Numbered from the stretch's first letter, positions 39,023-50,918 are shown. The stretch is DNA of 64,000 bases from Candidatus Pantoea floridensis (GCF_900215435.1 NZ_OCMY01000001.1:372001-436000); one strand, 5' to 3'. The notes: generated by a model from the letters alone, not told the origin. Made by a program: numbers and translations.

Positions 39023-40108
39023 TTAACCGTGGCGACGTTCGAAGTCGACCATAAATTCAGTCAGTGTTTTAACGCCTTCCAACGGCATCGCATTGTAGAT
39101 CGATGCACGCATACCGCCAACCACGCGATGGCCTTTCAACGCGTGCAGACCGGCGTTGAGAGACTCCTCAAGAAACACTTTATCCAGAGCCGAATCCGCA
39201 AGCTGGAATGGCACGTTCATACGCGAGCGGTTTTCGGTTGCGACATCGTTGCGATAAAACGTACTGTTATCAATCACGCCATATAAAAGATCGGCTTTAG
39301 ATTGATTCAGCTTGTCCATCTCAGCAACACCGCCCTTCTCTTTCAGCCATTTAAATACCAGCCCAGAGAGATACCACGCAAAAGTCGGCGGGGTGTTAAA
39401 CATTGATTCGTTTTCAGCTAGTACTTTGTAATCAAGAATTGAGGGCACATAACGCTGTGCTTTACCTAGCAGATCCTCACGCACAACGACCAGCGTCAAA
39501 CCCGCCGGACCGATATTTTTTTGCGCACCGGCATAGATAACGCCATAGCGGCTGATATCAATTGGACGCGATAAAATAGTTGAAGAGAGATCCGCGACCA
39601 CAACTTTATCGACAAAATCGGGTTCTTCATCAATAGCAATACCATCAATGGTTTCGTTCGGGCAGAAATGAACATAAGCCGCATCATCGTTCAACTGCCA
39701 TTCGCGCATAGGCAACAGAGCGCGTTTGCCGCTACGCGTGGTTTTTACATCAATAGTATTGGGTACGCAGAATTTTTCGGCTTCTTTGATGGCACTATGA
39801 GCCCAGTAACCGCCGTCGATGTAATCCGCCGTTTTGGCGTCACCCAGTAAGTTTCCTGGGATCGCCGCGAACTGCGCACGCGCACCGCCGTGGCAGAACA
39901 AAACTTTGTAGTTGGCTGGGATCTTTAGCAGATCGCGAAAATCTTGTTCGGCCGCTTCCGCGACAGCAATAAACTCTTTACTGCGGTGACTTATTTCCAT
40001 CACCGAGGTGCCTAATCCATGCCAGTTTGTCAGTTCTTGTTCTGCGCGACGGAGCACTTCCACCGGCAGCATAGCCGGACCGGAGCTAAAATTATAAACC
40101 TGCGTCAT
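39023..40108 (-). CDS. serC: Phosphoserine aminotransferase
   Basis: PLP enzyme for the second step of serine synthesis; it also acts on the erythronate-4-phosphate branch of pyridoxal phosphate synthesis. It is 361 aa. It starts [22 protein letters not shown]. The PLP lysine is in [15 protein letters not shown] (about residue 197), and PLP-contacting [11 protein letters not shown] is upstream of it. A GAGGGGAA ribosome site lies directly before the ATG. It is divergent from ycaO and is the first gene of serC-aroA. In E. coli the serC promoter responds to Lrp and CRP; I could not assign those sites here. Confidence 0.97.
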   Translation of the reverse strand: MTQVYNFSSGPAMLPVEVLRRAEQELTNWHGLGTSVMEISHRSKEFIAVAEAAEQDFRDLLKIPANYKVLFCHGGARAQFAAIPGNLLGDAKTADYIDGGYWAHSAIKEAEKFCVPNTIDVKTTRSGKRALLPMREWQLNDDAAYVHFCPNETIDGIAIDEEPDFVDKVVVADLSSTILSRPIDISRYGVIYAGAQKNIGPAGLTLVVVREDLLGKAQRYVPSILDYKVLAENESMFNTPPTFAWYLSGLVFKWLKEKGGVAEMDKLNQSKADLLYGVIDNSTFYRNDVATENRSRMNVPFQLADSALDKVFLEESLNAGLHALKGHRVVGGMRASIYNAMPLEGVKTLTEFMVDFERRHG

Positions 40109-40425
40109 TTCCCCTCACCACTGTCATATCGAACGGTTATGAATACTTCCCCGGTTTTATCATTGCCTCCGAATGGCTGCAATCATTAATCCGGCAGCGA
40201 TCACATTTCCAGAGCCGGCTCCACCGCAGCTTATGTCATAAATGCATTAAGCTTTGGAATTTTGTGAGGCGGCTTCCTGAAGTCAAAATCAGAAGGGCAG
40301 ATGGCGTATACGCCATCATCATGCCGAGATAAATTTGGCGGACTGAATAGCGAAGCATGCGTAAAACCCGTATTATTGCGCGCTTTACGCCCACCCCATT
40401 GCCATTGACTTGAGAGAGCGCCATC
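40109..40425. other. Divergent promoter region serC / ycaO
   Basis: 317 bp without a credible gene; short reading frames here run into ycaO on the wrong strand. The region must hold two divergent promoters. Its clearest element is a perfect 18-bp palindrome at 40300-40317 (GATGGCGTA/TACGCCATC). In E. coli ycaP occupies part of this interval; nothing of it is recognisable here. Confidence 0.6.
40300..40317. promoter_or_regulatory. Perfect 18-bp palindrome between serC and ycaO
   Basis: GATGGCGTATACGCCATC is fully self-complementary with no spacer, 109 bases before ycaO and 192 before serC. A gapless, GC-balanced palindrome is typical of a dimeric repressor operator, but no regulator can be named; a REP-like origin is also possible. 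Confidence 0.4.
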
Positions 40426-42189
40426 ATGACGCAAACGTTTATCCCCGGTAAAGACGCCGCATTGGAAGATTCCATTGCCCGCTTTCAGCAGAAACTGCAA
40501 GACCTGGGTTTCAACATTGAAGAAGCTTCCTGGCTGAACCCGGTACCACACGTCTGGTCAGTGCACATTCGCGATCGCGATTGCCCGCTGTGCTTTACGA
40601 ACGGCAAAGGTGCCAGCAAAAAAGCGGCACTGGCTTCAGCGCTGGGCGAATATTTTGAGCGCCTCTCAACTAACTATTTCTTCGCGGATTTTTGGTTGGG
40701 TAAATCTATTGCGAACGGTGACTTCGTTCACTATCCAAATGAAAAATGGTTCCCGCTCACGCAAGATGACAGTTTGCCGGAAGGCATTCTGGATGCGCGT
40801 CTGCGCAAGTTCTACGATCCTGAAGAGAGCCTGGGTGCATCAGAACTGATTGATCTGCAATCGGGCAACAACGAGCGCGGTATTTGCGGCCTGCCTTTTA
40901 CCCGCCAATCAGATCAGCAAACCGTTTATATTCCGATGAACATCATCGGTAATCTGTACGTTTCGAATGGTATGTCTGCGGGTAACACCGCCAATGAAGC
41001 GCGCGTGCAAGGCCTGTCTGAAGTGTTTGAGCGCCATATCAAGAATCGTATTATCGCTGAATCCATTAGTCTGCCAGAGATTCCTGAAGCGGTGATGCAG
41101 CGCTATCCGGGCGTGATTGAAGCGATAGAACGTCTTGAAGCTGAAGGTTTCCCCATCTTCTCCTATGACGCTTCGTTGGGTGGCAAATATCCGGTTATTT
41201 GCGTTGTGCTATTTAATCCCAAAAACGGCACCTGCTTCGCCTCGTTCGGTGCACATCCAGACTTCGGCGTTGCGCTGGAGCGTACCGTAACTGAACTATT
41301 GCAGGGTCGTGGTCTGAAAGATCTCGATGTCTTTACGCCACCTACTTTTGATGATGAAGAAGTTGCAGAGCACGCGAATCTCGAAACGCATTTCATCGAT
41401 TCCAGCGGCCTGATTTCCTGGGATCTGTTTAAAGACGATGCGGATTATCCCTTTGTCGACTGGAGCTTTGCGGGTACAACTCAGGAAGAGTTCGATACAC
41501 TAATGGCAATCTTCCGTGCGGAAGATAAAGAAGTGTATATCGCTGATTACGAGCATTTGAGCGTTTACGCCTGTCGCATCATCGTGCCTGGCATGTCCGA
41601 TATCTATCCTGCTGAAGATCTTTTATTAGCTAATAACAGCATGGGCGCATCGCTGCGTGAGACCTTGATCGCATTACCAGAAAGCCACTGGGAACCTGAA
41701 GCCTACCTCGAGCTTATCGAGCAGTTAGATGAAGAAGGTCACGATGATTTTACCCGCGTGCGCGAGTTATTAGGTCTGGCATCGGGCAAAGACAATGGCT
41801 GGTACACACTGCGTATTGGTGAGTTAAAAGCGATGCTGGCTCTGGCCGGTGGTGATTTGGACCAGGCGTTGATTTGGACTGAATGGACAATGGAATTCAA
41901 TCAGTCGATCTTCAGCGAAGAGCGCGCTAACTATTACCGTTGCCTGCAAACTCTGCTGCTGCTGGCGATGGAAGAAGAACGCGATCCGCTTCAATATCAT
42001 CGCGCCTTTATTCGTATGTATGGCGAATCAGCTGTTGATGCGGCTTCCGCGGCAATCAGCGGCGAAGCACCATTCTATGGATTGCAAGCTGTAGACCTGG
42101 ATTTGAAAGCGTTCCCTGCGCATCAATCACTGTTAGCAGCTTATGAAAAACTGCAGGCCGCTAAGCGTCGTTATTGGTCACAAAAATAA
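40426..42189 (+). CDS. ycaO: YcaO cyclodehydratase-family protein (RimO-associated)
   Basis: Founding member of the YcaO superfamily, ATP-dependent backbone-amide-activating enzymes. The E. coli protein has no known peptide substrate and promotes RimO-dependent beta-methylthiolation of ribosomal protein S12. It is 587 aa. The YcaO domain (about 30-400) shows the ATP/Mg-binding helices as ALASALGEYFERLS, VQGLSEVFERHIKN and VALERTVTELLQGR. A helical, TPR-like C-terminal domain follows (about 410-587). The C-terminus KRRYWSQK lacks the proline-rich PxPxP tail of azoline-forming homologs. No precursor peptide or dehydrogenase gene is nearby, so a natural-product role is unlikely. Confidence 0.94.
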   Translation: MTQTFIPGKDAALEDSIARFQQKLQDLGFNIEEASWLNPVPHVWSVHIRDRDCPLCFTNGKGASKKAALASALGEYFERLSTNYFFADFWLGKSIANGDFVHYPNEKWFPLTQDDSLPEGILDARLRKFYDPEESLGASELIDLQSGNNERGICGLPFTRQSDQQTVYIPMNIIGNLYVSNGMSAGNTANEARVQGLSEVFERHIKNRIIAESISLPEIPEAVMQRYPGVIEAIERLEAEGFPIFSYDASLGGKYPVICVVLFNPKNGTCFASFGAHPDFGVALERTVTELLQGRGLKDLDVFTPPTFDDEEVAEHANLETHFIDSSGLISWDLFKDDADYPFVDWSFAGTTQEEFDTLMAIFRAEDKEVYIADYEHLSVYACRIIVPGMSDIYPAEDLLLANNSMGASLRETLIALPESHWEPEAYLELIEQLDEEGHDDFTRVRELLGLASGKDNGWYTLRIGELKAMLALAGGDLDQALIWTEWTMEFNQSIFSEERANYYRCLQTLLLLAMEEERDPLQYHRAFIRMYGESAVDAASAAISGEAPFYGLQAVDLDLKAFPAHQSLLAAYEKLQAAKRRYWSQK

Positions 42190-42232
42190 TCATCATTATT
42201 TAATTTTTAAACATGCTGATTAGCTCAAACGT

Positions 42233-42265
42233 AAATGGCACTGAAAGAAATCAGTGCCATTTTTA
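42233..42265 (+). terminator. Rho-independent terminator of ycaO
   Basis: AAATGGCACTGA and TCAGTGCCATTT form a perfect 12-bp stem with an AAGAAA loop, followed by further T residues. Confidence 0.92.
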
Positions 42266-42474
42266 TATAATGCAAATTCAGCAGCCGTTTTGCCGAAAAA
42301 TAAATAACAACTGAGCTTCATTTATTAATGCAATTTAACAATTCACAGTAAGGAATAGATAGCCATTCAACTTATTTCGCATAAATTAAAAATTATTTAT
42401 TCATTTATATTCAAGTGCTTAACCAAAAATTTCACTCCAAAACGCTTCGCTTACTACCCACCCTTCGGGCAAAT

Positions 42475-42516
42475 ATGATCCATGTCAATTTCTGACCTAT
42501 ACTCCTTTGTTAGTAT
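42475..42516 (+). promoter_or_regulatory. FNR-type class II promoter for focA-pflB
   Basis: ATGAT-CCAT-GTCAA at 42475-42488 matches the FNR box TTGAT-N4-ATCAA at eight of ten positions. TAGTAT at 42511-42516 is a good -10, and the implied start near 42522-42523 places the FNR box centre at about -41.5, the classical activating position. An alternative -10 (TATACT, 42498-42503) would sit too close to the box. Confidence 0.65.
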
Positions 42517-42546
42517 CTTTACAGGCAATTTTTGGAGAGCGTTAGT

Positions 42547-43407
42547 GTGAAAGCTGACAACCCTTTTAATTCATTATTACCGGCAGCCATGGCGAAAGTT
42601 GCAGAAGAGGCCGGCATTTATAAAGCAACAAAACACCCTTTAACCACTTTCTTCCTGGCCATCACTGCTGGCGTATTTATTTCAATTGCTTTTGTTTTCT
42701 ACATCACTGCGACAACCGGTAGTGGAGCGATACCCTATGGTATAGCCAAGCTCATCGGCGGTGTGTGTTTTTCATTAGGTTTAATGTTGGTCGTTGTATG
42801 CGGTGCGGATCTCTTCACCTCGACCGTACTGATCGTGGTGGCTAAAGCTAGCGGACGTATTACCTGGCTGCAACTGGGTCGACATTGGTTAAACGTCTAT
42901 GTCGGCAACCTGTTTGGCGCGTTGTTCTTCGTGGCGCTAATTTGGTTCGCTGGTGAACACATGGTGGCGAATGGAGCCTGGGGCTTAAATGTTCTGCAAA
43001 CGGCCGACCATAAAATGCATCACACCTTTATTGAAGCTGTCTGTCTTGGTACGCTGGCTAACCTATTGGTTTGTCTGGCTGTCTGGATGAGTTATTCCGG
43101 CCGCAGCTTAATGGATAAGATGTTCGCGATGATCTTACCCGTCGCGATGTTTGTTGCTTCTGGCTTCGAACATAGTATCGCCAACATGTTCCTGATTCCG
43201 ATGGCCATTGTTATTCGTGATTTTGCCAGCCCTGAGTTCTGGCAAATGGCCGGGGCAAGTGCAGCACAATTTCCAGCACTCAGTATTAGCGATTTTATTC
43301 TTAACAACCTCATTCCAGTGACCATCGGCAACATTATTGGCGGAGGATTGCTCGTCGGTTTGACCTACTGGGTAATCTATCTGCGTGGCAATGAGTCGGT
43401 GCATTAA
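42547..43407 (+). CDS. focA: Formate channel FocA
   Basis: Pentameric inner-membrane channel of the FNT family that exports, and at low pH imports, formate. It is 286 aa. It has six hydrophobic segments. Gating and selectivity residues known from E. coli are at the same numbers: threonine 91 in GADLFTSTV and histidine 209 in VASGFEHSIANM. The start is taken as GTG 42547 (protein MKADNPFNSLLPAAM), with GGAGAG about eight bases upstream; a TTG-initiated extension to 42532 would include the ribosome site itself and is rejected. pflB follows after 68 bases, the conserved focA-pflB operon. Confidence 0.95.
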   Translation: MKADNPFNSLLPAAMAKVAEEAGIYKATKHPLTTFFLAITAGVFISIAFVFYITATTGSGAIPYGIAKLIGGVCFSLGLMLVVVCGADLFTSTVLIVVAKASGRITWLQLGRHWLNVYVGNLFGALFFVALIWFAGEHMVANGAWGLNVLQTADHKMHHTFIEAVCLGTLANLLVCLAVWMSYSGRSLMDKMFAMILPVAMFVASGFEHSIANMFLIPMAIVIRDFASPEFWQMAGASAAQFPALSISDFILNNLIPVTIGNIIGGGLLVGLTYWVIYLRGNESVH

Positions 43408-43475
43408 TTAATTGATACGGGCGTGCTGAGTTAGCGCGCCATCGTCAAAGTCTCCCTAAATAAGGCAGGTATATC

Positions 43476-45758
43476 ATGTCCGAACTGAATGAAAAAATGG
43501 CGTCAGCCTGGGAAGGATTTAGCGCCGGCGAATGGCAGAATAGTGTCAACGTCCGTGATTTTATCCAGAAAAACTACACACCGTATGAAGGCGATGAGTC
43601 CTTCCTGGCCGGTGCGACTCCGGCAACCACTAAATTGTGGGATAGCGTGCTTGAAGGCATCAAAATTGAGAACCGCACCCATGCTCCGGTTGATTTTGAT
43701 ACCGACCTGGCATCAACCATTACTTCTCACGACGCCGGTTACATTAACAAATCGCTGGAAAAAATCGTCGGTCTGCAAACTGAAGCGCCTCTTAAACGTG
43801 CCATCATACCGTTTGGCGGCATCAAAATGGTTGAAGGTTCCTGTAAGGTTTATGGCCGCGAGCTGGACCCAGCGCTGAAAAAAGTCTTTACAGATTATCG
43901 TAAAACCCATAACCAGGGTGTTTTCGATGTTTATACTCCAGATATCATGCGCTGCCGTAAATCAGGTGTATTGACCGGCTTGCCAGATGCTTATGGCCGT
44001 GGCCGTATCATTGGTGACTATCGTCGCGTTGCGCTGTACGGCATCGACTACCTGATGAAAGATAAGGTAGCGCAGTTCAATTCACTGCAAAGTGACATGG
44101 AGAATGGCGTTAATCTGGAAGCCACCATCCGTTTGCGTGAAGAGATCTCTGAACAGCATCGTGCGCTGGGCCAGATTAAAGAGATGGCGGCAAAATATGG
44201 TTCGGATATCTCTCTGCCAGCCACGAACGCACAAGAAGCAGTACAGTGGACCTATTACGGCTACCTGGCGGCAGTGAAATCGCAGAACGGTGCGGCAATG
44301 TCCTTTGGTCGCGTATCCACTTTCCTTGATGTTTACATCGATCGCGATATTCAAGCAGGTAAGCTCACCGAAGAAGCTGCACAGGAACTGATTGACCATC
44401 TGGTGATGAAACTGCGTATGGTGCGTTTCCTGCGTACCCCTGAATACGATGAGCTGTTCTCAGGTGACCCAATCTGGGCGACAGAATCGCTGGCAGGCAT
44501 GGGCGTAGATGGCCGTACGCTGGTCACCAAAAGTACCTTCCGTTTCCTGAACACGCTGTACACTATGGGTCCATCTCCGGAACCTAACATGACCATTCTG
44601 TGGTCAGAAAAACTGCCGGTTAACTTTAAAAAATACGCAGCAAAAGTCTCCATCGATACCTCTTCATTGCAGTATGAAAATGATGACCTGATGCGTCCTG
44701 ATTTTGATAACGATGACTATGCTATCGCCTGCTGTGTGAGCCCGATGATTGTCGGCAAACAGATGCAATTCTTCGGTGCGCGTGCCAACCTGGCAAAAAC
44801 ACTGCTGTACGCAATCAACGGCGGTGTGGATGAGAAACTGAAAATGCAGGTTGGCCCGAAAGAAGCGCCAATCACTGACGAAGTGCTCGATTACGATACC
44901 GTAATGGCTCGCCTGGATCATTTCATGGATTGGCTGGCGAAACAGTACGTCACTTCCCTGAACATCATTCACTACATGCACGATAAGTACAGCTATGAAG
45001 CTTCACTCATGGCGCTGCATGACCGCGACGTCTATCGCACCATGGCCTGTGGTATCGCTGGCCTATCGGTTGCGGCTGATTCCCTGTCTGCAATTAAGTA
45101 TGCCAAAGTTAAAACCATCCGTGATGCTGATGGCTTAGCGGTAGACTTCGAAATTGAAGGCGAATATCCGCAGTTCGGTAACAATGACTCGCGTGTAGAT
45201 GACATGGCTTGCGATCTGGTTGAACGTTTCATGAAGAAAATTCAGAAACTGCAAACCTACCGTAACGCGGTTCCAACCCAGTCGGTACTGACCATTACTT
45301 CTAACGTGGTTTACGGCAAGAAAACCGGTAATACCCCAGATGGCCGCCGTGCTGGTGCGCCATTCGGACCAGGTGCTAACCCAATGCATGGTCGTGACCA
45401 GAAAGGTGCCGTTGCATCACTGACTTCAGTCGCGAAACTGCCGTTCGCTTACGCTAAAGACGGTATCTCTTATACCTTCTCCATCGTGCCAAATGCGCTG
45501 GGTAAAGATGATAACGTGCGTAAAACCAACCTTGCTGGCCTGATGGATGGTTATTTCCATCACGAAGCCAACATTGAGGGCGGCCAGCACCTTAACGTCA
45601 ACGTGATGAACCGTGAGATGTTGCTGGATGCAATGGAACATCCTGAGAACTATCCTCAGTTAACCATCCGTGTATCTGGTTACGCTGTTCGCTTCAACTC
45701 GCTCACTAAAGAGCAGCAGAAAGATGTAATTACTCGTACTTTCACTCAGTCGTTGTAA
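43476..45758 (+). CDS. pflB: Pyruvate formate-lyase (glycyl radical enzyme)
   Basis: Cleaves pyruvate and CoA into acetyl-CoA and formate under anaerobiosis. It is 760 aa, the E. coli length. The catalytic adjacent cysteines lie in [17 protein letters not shown] (residues 418-419 by equivalence). The glycyl-radical site is in [15 protein letters not shown] (glycine 734 by equivalence). An AAGGCAGG stretch precedes the ATG. It is expressed with focA from the FNR-type promoter and needs PflA, encoded downstream behind a terminator. Confidence 0.98.
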   Translation: MSELNEKMASAWEGFSAGEWQNSVNVRDFIQKNYTPYEGDESFLAGATPATTKLWDSVLEGIKIENRTHAPVDFDTDLASTITSHDAGYINKSLEKIVGLQTEAPLKRAIIPFGGIKMVEGSCKVYGRELDPALKKVFTDYRKTHNQGVFDVYTPDIMRCRKSGVLTGLPDAYGRGRIIGDYRRVALYGIDYLMKDKVAQFNSLQSDMENGVNLEATIRLREEISEQHRALGQIKEMAAKYGSDISLPATNAQEAVQWTYYGYLAAVKSQNGAAMSFGRVSTFLDVYIDRDIQAGKLTEEAAQELIDHLVMKLRMVRFLRTPEYDELFSGDPIWATESLAGMGVDGRTLVTKSTFRFLNTLYTMGPSPEPNMTILWSEKLPVNFKKYAAKVSIDTSSLQYENDDLMRPDFDNDDYAIACCVSPMIVGKQMQFFGARANLAKTLLYAINGGVDEKLKMQVGPKEAPITDEVLDYDTVMARLDHFMDWLAKQYVTSLNIIHYMHDKYSYEASLMALHDRDVYRTMACGIAGLSVAADSLSAIKYAKVKTIRDADGLAVDFEIEGEYPQFGNNDSRVDDMACDLVERFMKKIQKLQTYRNAVPTQSVLTITSNVVYGKKTGNTPDGRRAGAPFGPGANPMHGRDQKGAVASLTSVAKLPFAYAKDGISYTFSIVPNALGKDDNVRKTNLAGLMDGYFHHEANIEGGQHLNVNVMNREMLLDAMEHPENYPQLTIRVSGYAVRFNSLTKEQQKDVITRTFTQSL

Positions 45759-45776
45759 TCGCTTTTCGCTAAGATT

Positions 45777-45799
45777 AAAGGCTCCTGCGGGGGCCTTTT
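45777..45799 (+). terminator. Rho-independent terminator of focA-pflB
   Basis: AAAGGCTCC pairs with GGGGCCTTT (one G-T pair) around a short TGCG loop and ends in TTTT, 19 bases past pflB. Confidence 0.8.
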
Positions 45800-45919
45800 C
45801 TTCACAAGTCTGTTTTGCCAGCTTGCTTGTTCCGGCAATCTGGCAAAATCGACTTTCACTTTAAGCACAACAAAGATTGTGCTGCCTGATACTCAGGCTT
45901 ACCTGGAGAATACATCGCA

Positions 45920-46660
45920 ATGTCAACCATCGGTCGTATCCACTCTTTTGAATCCTGCGGTACCGTTGACGGCCCAGGCATCCGTTTTATCACCTTTTTC
46001 CAGGGCTGTCTGATGCGCTGCCTTTACTGCCATAATCGCGACACCTGGGATACGCATGGCGGTAAGGAAATCACCGTTGATGAGTTGATGAAGGATGTCC
46101 TCTCCTATCGTCACTTTATGAATGCATCAGGCGGTGGCGTTACGGCATCAGGTGGTGAGGCGATTTTACAAGCCGAATTTGTACGAGACTGGTTTCGCGC
46201 CTGCCAGGCAGAAGGGATCCATACTTGCCTGGACACGAATGGCTTTGTTCGCCGTTACGACCCGGTAATCGATGAACTTCTGGAAGCCACTGATTTAGTG
46301 ATGCTCGACCTGAAACAGATTAACGATGATGTGCATCAGATTCTGGTCGGTGTTTCAAATCATCGCACCCTGGATTTTGCACGTTATTTGCAGAAGAAGG
46401 GTAAGCGCACCTGGATTCGTTTTGTCGTCGTACCCGGTTACTCCGATGATGATGATTCTGTTCACCGTCTGGGCGAGTTCACCAAAGATATGGATAACAT
46501 CGAAAAGATTGAACTCCTTCCCTACCACGAATTAGGCAAACACAAATGGATTGCCATGGGTGAAGAGTACAAGTTAGACGGCGTTAAGCCGCCGAGCAAA
46601 GAAACTATGGAGCGAGTAAAGAATATTCTCGCCAGCTACGGTCACGAAGTGATGTACTAA
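45920..46660 (+). CDS. pflA: Pyruvate formate-lyase activating enzyme
   Basis: Radical-SAM enzyme that installs the glycyl radical on PflB. It is 246 aa. The 4Fe-4S motif CxxxCxxC is at residues 30, 34 and 37 ([16 protein letters not shown]). The SAM-binding GGE motif is in [14 protein letters not shown], and DLKQIND follows. GAGAATACATCGCA precedes the ATG. It is separated from pflB by a terminator and 161 bases, so it probably has its own promoter. It is convergent with ycaD. Confidence 0.97.
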   Translation: MSTIGRIHSFESCGTVDGPGIRFITFFQGCLMRCLYCHNRDTWDTHGGKEITVDELMKDVLSYRHFMNASGGGVTASGGEAILQAEFVRDWFRACQAEGIHTCLDTNGFVRRYDPVIDELLEATDLVMLDLKQINDDVHQILVGVSNHRTLDFARYLQKKGKRTWIRFVVVPGYSDDDDSVHRLGEFTKDMDNIEKIELLPYHELGKHKWIAMGEEYKLDGVKPPSKETMERVKNILASYGHEVMY

Positions 46661-46669
46661 ACGTATAAT

Positions 46670-46700
46670 AAAAGGGGGAGCCACATTGGCTCCCCTTTTT
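46670..46700. terminator. Bidirectional terminator between pflA and ycaD
   Basis: AAAGGGGAGCC-type arms pair as GGGGAGCC / GGCTCCCC with a five-base loop. It has A-rich and T-rich flanks on both sides, so it can serve both convergent genes. Confidence 0.9.
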
Positions 46701-46715
46701 AATATGTTGATTACG

Positions 46716-47867
46716 TTACGCATGGGCAACGGGCGTTGCCTGATGATCGGCCTTACGCAACAGCATAACCAAATAAACCAGCGCGACAGCAGCAATCATC
46801 ACAAACAGTAGACGATCAGAGTAATTCTGCATCAGCAGCGCTGTCATCCCGGGTCCCACTAAGCTTCCTACGGTATAGCTGAAGAGTAAGGCCTGATTCA
46901 TCGCCACCAGCTCATGGTGGGCCACAGTTTCACATGCCCATGACATCGCCACCGGATAGAGCGTAAAGCCAGCCAGACCGAGTACGAACAGCGCCGGTGC
47001 CATCGCGGCACCGCTAAGCATGGCGATAGCCCCCAAAATGACCACAAAAACCTGCACGCGCAGTACCATCAGACGTCCGAAACGGTCGGCAAGACGTCCA
47101 ACCGGCCATTGGCCAATAATGCCTGAGCTGACTAGCAGCGCCATCCAATAACCGACGGTAGCATCGCTCATGCCCTGATGAGACAGATAAAGTGGCATCA
47201 GGCCATATAAAGAACCCAGAACGATACCGGAAATGATGCAGCCATTAATTCCTAAACGAGAACTGCGACGGCGCAGCATAATCCAGATGCGCCCAGTTGA
47301 TGCCTCTTCGGTTGCCGCAGTGACAGTAACCTGTACAAAAACCACCGGTAATACAGCACAGATAATCAGAGCAGTAACCCACGGAATAACATGCAGCAGC
47401 TCTGTAGAGACACGGCTGACCAGCAACTGGCCAGCGACAGTACCCAGATAGTAGATGATCATGTAAGCAGCGAGCAGTTGGCCCCGATTACGTACGGTAC
47501 CGCTGCACAACAAAGCACTTTCCACGACAACCCAAATCAATGCACAACCTACACCTGCGGTGAAACGCAGCATCGTCCAGCTGTAGAACCCATCAAGCAG
47601 CACCATACCCATGGTCGCCAAGGCAAAGAGAACACTGGCCAGATAGAAGCAGCGATTAAAACCATAACGATTGATCAACCAGCCAGCCAACAGAGTGCCC
47701 AGCAAATTACCAGTGTAATACGATGAGCTCGCCATACCGACTTGCCAGGTTGGCAGCAGATCGTGAGTAAGCCATAGCGGTACCAGCGTATTGAGCACAG
47801 CGATAGACACCGTCATAAGCATTAAGCCACAGAGCAGCAAAATGACGGGGCGCGACCAGGTTGACAT
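46716..47867 (-). CDS. ycaD: MFS transporter YcaD
   Basis: Twelve-helix major facilitator superfamily protein of the inner membrane; substrate unknown. It is 383 aa from ATG 47867 ([19 protein letters not shown]), which matches the E. coli start. Conserved stretches are [40 protein letters not shown] and the MFS loop [10 protein letters not shown]. Neither this ATG nor the alternative in-frame ATG at 47915 has a good ribosome site, so the start is the least certain of the block. In E. coli ycaM, ycaN and ycaK separate ycaD from pflA; here they are adjacent. Confidence 0.88.
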   Translation of the reverse strand: MSTWSRPVILLLCGLMLMTVSIAVLNTLVPLWLTHDLLPTWQVGMASSSYYTGNLLGTLLAGWLINRYGFNRCFYLASVLFALATMGMVLLDGFYSWTMLRFTAGVGCALIWVVVESALLCSGTVRNRGQLLAAYMIIYYLGTVAGQLLVSRVSTELLHVIPWVTALIICAVLPVVFVQVTVTAATEEASTGRIWIMLRRRSSRLGINGCIISGIVLGSLYGLMPLYLSHQGMSDATVGYWMALLVSSGIIGQWPVGRLADRFGRLMVLRVQVFVVILGAIAMLSGAAMAPALFVLGLAGFTLYPVAMSWACETVAHHELVAMNQALLFSYTVGSLVGPGMTALLMQNYSDRLLFVMIAAVALVYLVMLLRKADHQATPVAHA

Positions 47868-48181
47868 AGGGAGTAAAACCAAAAGAGATGAAGATAATTG
47901 CGCGCAGTTTGCCATCCGCTAATGTAAAGTCAACGTGCAAAAAATAGTCGCAGCACGATTTGCTGCGGAACAATTTATTTTTCTTATCTTCAGCAGGTTA
48001 GAAGAGATAAGAACGGTCTTGAGTGGATATCTATCTACTTGAATTTAGTGTTTTTAGCCATTGGCATGCAAATAATGTCGATAACGTTTATTTGTGATTA
48101 ATTTCGACTAAAAAATAATTATTTTACCGCTTAAGTTATAAAAAAACCCGGCATTGCCGGGTTTGTATATCAGAGTGTTAA
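47868..48181. other. ycaD upstream region and serS terminator
   Basis: 314 bp, very AT-rich from about 47990 to 48140. It holds a small CGCAGC/GCTGCG inverted repeat near 47951-47968 and the serS terminator at its right end. In E. coli ycaC and dmsABC lie in this interval; no trace of them is visible. Confidence 0.6.
48139..48165 (-). terminator. Rho-independent terminator of serS
   Basis: CCCGGC and GCCGGG pair across a three-base loop, extended by A-T pairs; on the minus strand the stem is followed by U6, 17 bases past serS. Confidence 0.9.
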
Positions 48182-49549
<1,368 letters not shown>

Positions 49550-49571
49550 TCACCTTACCGTAAGGTGTTTA

Positions 49572-50918
49572 TCAGCGGTAGCGTTTTATCGGGCTATTTT
49601 GATCCTGCTCAGCGAGCCAGGCGAGTTTTTCACCAATTTTTCCTTCAAGCCCGCGATTGGTAGGTTGGTAATATCGCGTCTTAGCCATTTCAGGTGGAAA
49701 ATAGACTTCCCCGGCCGCATAGGCGTTGGTTTCATCATGTGCGTAGCGATACTCTTTGCCCAGTCCCATCTCTTTCATCAACCTGGTTGGAGCATTGCGT
49801 AAATGTTCCGGCACATCATAATCTGGAAATTCGCGCGCATCACGCATCGCTGCTTTGAAAGCGGTGTAAACGGCATTACTTTTGGGGGCGCTGGCGAGGT
49901 AAACAATAGCCTGTGCAATAGCTCGCTCGCCTTCAGCAGGACCAACGCGAGTGAAGCAATCCCAGGCAGCAAGCGCAACCTGCATGCCTCGTGGATCGGC
50001 GTTGCCGACATCTTCCGAAGCGATAGCCAGTAAACGACGTGCGACATACAGAGGATCGCCACCTGCAGTGATGATACGGGCATACCAATAAAGCGCAGCA
50101 TCCGGTGCAGAGCCACGAACAGATTTATGCAAGGCGGAAATCAAATCGTAGAAACGGTCGCCTTTATTATCAAAGCGCGCCGCCCTTTCACCTGATACTT
50201 CATTGAGCAGTTGTGGCGTTAGTTCACGCTGGCCTTGCGCATTGTTCTCTGCCATATCCGCCATCATTTCCAGCGTATTCAACGCACGCCGTGCATCACC
50301 GTTCACCAGCTCGGCAATCATGCGACGCGTATTATCCGGTAGCAGAATATCGCTCTTACCGTAACCGCGATCGTCATCTTGCATGGCTTGCAGCAAAACC
50401 TGCTCAATGTCGGCTGTGGTAAGAGATTTGAGTAAATATACGCGCGCACGCGAAAGCAGCGCCGAGTTCAGCTCAAATGAGGGGTTTTCTGTCGTGGCAC
50501 CAATAAAGGTTATCGTGCCGTCTTCGATGTGTGGAAGGAAAGCATCCTGCTGGCTTTTATTGAAGCGATGCACTTCATCGACAAACAGAATAGTACGCCG
50601 TCCCACCTGTCGATTTTGACGTGCTCGCTCAATGGCTTCACGTATCTCTTTGACACCAGAGGTCACGGCAGAGATGCGCTCCACATCGGCTTTGCCATAA
50701 TGACCAATAATTTCTGCGAGCGTTGTTTTACCTGTCCCTGGTGGTCCCCATAAAATCATTGAATGCAGATGTCCTGCCTCGATGGCGCGCGGCAGTGGTT
50801 TGCCAGGCGCCAGCAGATGCTGCTGCCCAATATATTGTTGCAACGTAGCCGGCCGCATGCGTGCGGCCAGCGGTTGAAACTCATTTGATGGGGCAAAATC
50901 CAGAGACAGATTACTCAC
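49572..50918 (-). CDS. rarA: Replication-associated recombination protein RarA (MgsA)
   Basis: AAA+ ATPase related to clamp-loader subunits that acts at stalled replication forks. It is 448 aa. Walker [10 protein letters not shown] is at about residues 57-65, Walker [14 protein letters not shown], sensor 1 [11 protein letters not shown] and sensor 2 GDARRALN, then the C-terminal tetramerisation domain ending QNSPIKRYR. The start could be ATG 50921 or GTG 50918; GAGG lies two bases before the ATG but five before the GTG, and the E. coli protein starts MSNLSLDF, so GTG is chosen. lolA ends eight bases upstream, indicating one transcript. Confidence 0.94.
   Translation of the reverse strand: MSNLSLDFAPSNEFQPLAARMRPATLQQYIGQQHLLAPGKPLPRAIEAGHLHSMILWGPPGTGKTTLAEIIGHYGKADVERISAVTSGVKEIREAIERARQNRQVGRRTILFVDEVHRFNKSQQDAFLPHIEDGTITFIGATTENPSFELNSALLSRARVYLLKSLTTADIEQVLLQAMQDDDRGYGKSDILLPDNTRRMIAELVNGDARRALNTLEMMADMAENNAQGQRELTPQLLNEVSGERAARFDNKGDRFYDLISALHKSVRGSAPDAALYWYARIITAGGDPLYVARRLLAIASEDVGNADPRGMQVALAAWDCFTRVGPAEGERAIAQAIVYLASAPKSNAVYTAFKAAMRDAREFPDYDVPEHLRNAPTRLMKEMGLGKEYRYAHDETNAYAAGEVYFPPEMAKTRYYQPTNRGLEGKIGEKLAWLAEQDQNSPIKRYR

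Larger units (their letters stand above)
42190..42546. other. ycaO-focA intergenic region with terminator and anaerobic promoter
   Basis: 357 bp, AT-rich in the middle. It holds the ycaO terminator (42233-42265) and, near the end, an FNR-like site and a -10 hexamer for focA-pflB. No reading frame or RNA gene was recognised in between; E. coli has several tandem pfl promoters and ArcA/IHF sites in the equivalent region, which I cannot place by eye. Confidence 0.7.

Noticed and set aside
40231..40551. 106- and 79-codon minus-strand frames before ycaO
   Set aside because: Both overlap the ycaO 5' end antisense and have no ribosome site; no likeness to ycaP.
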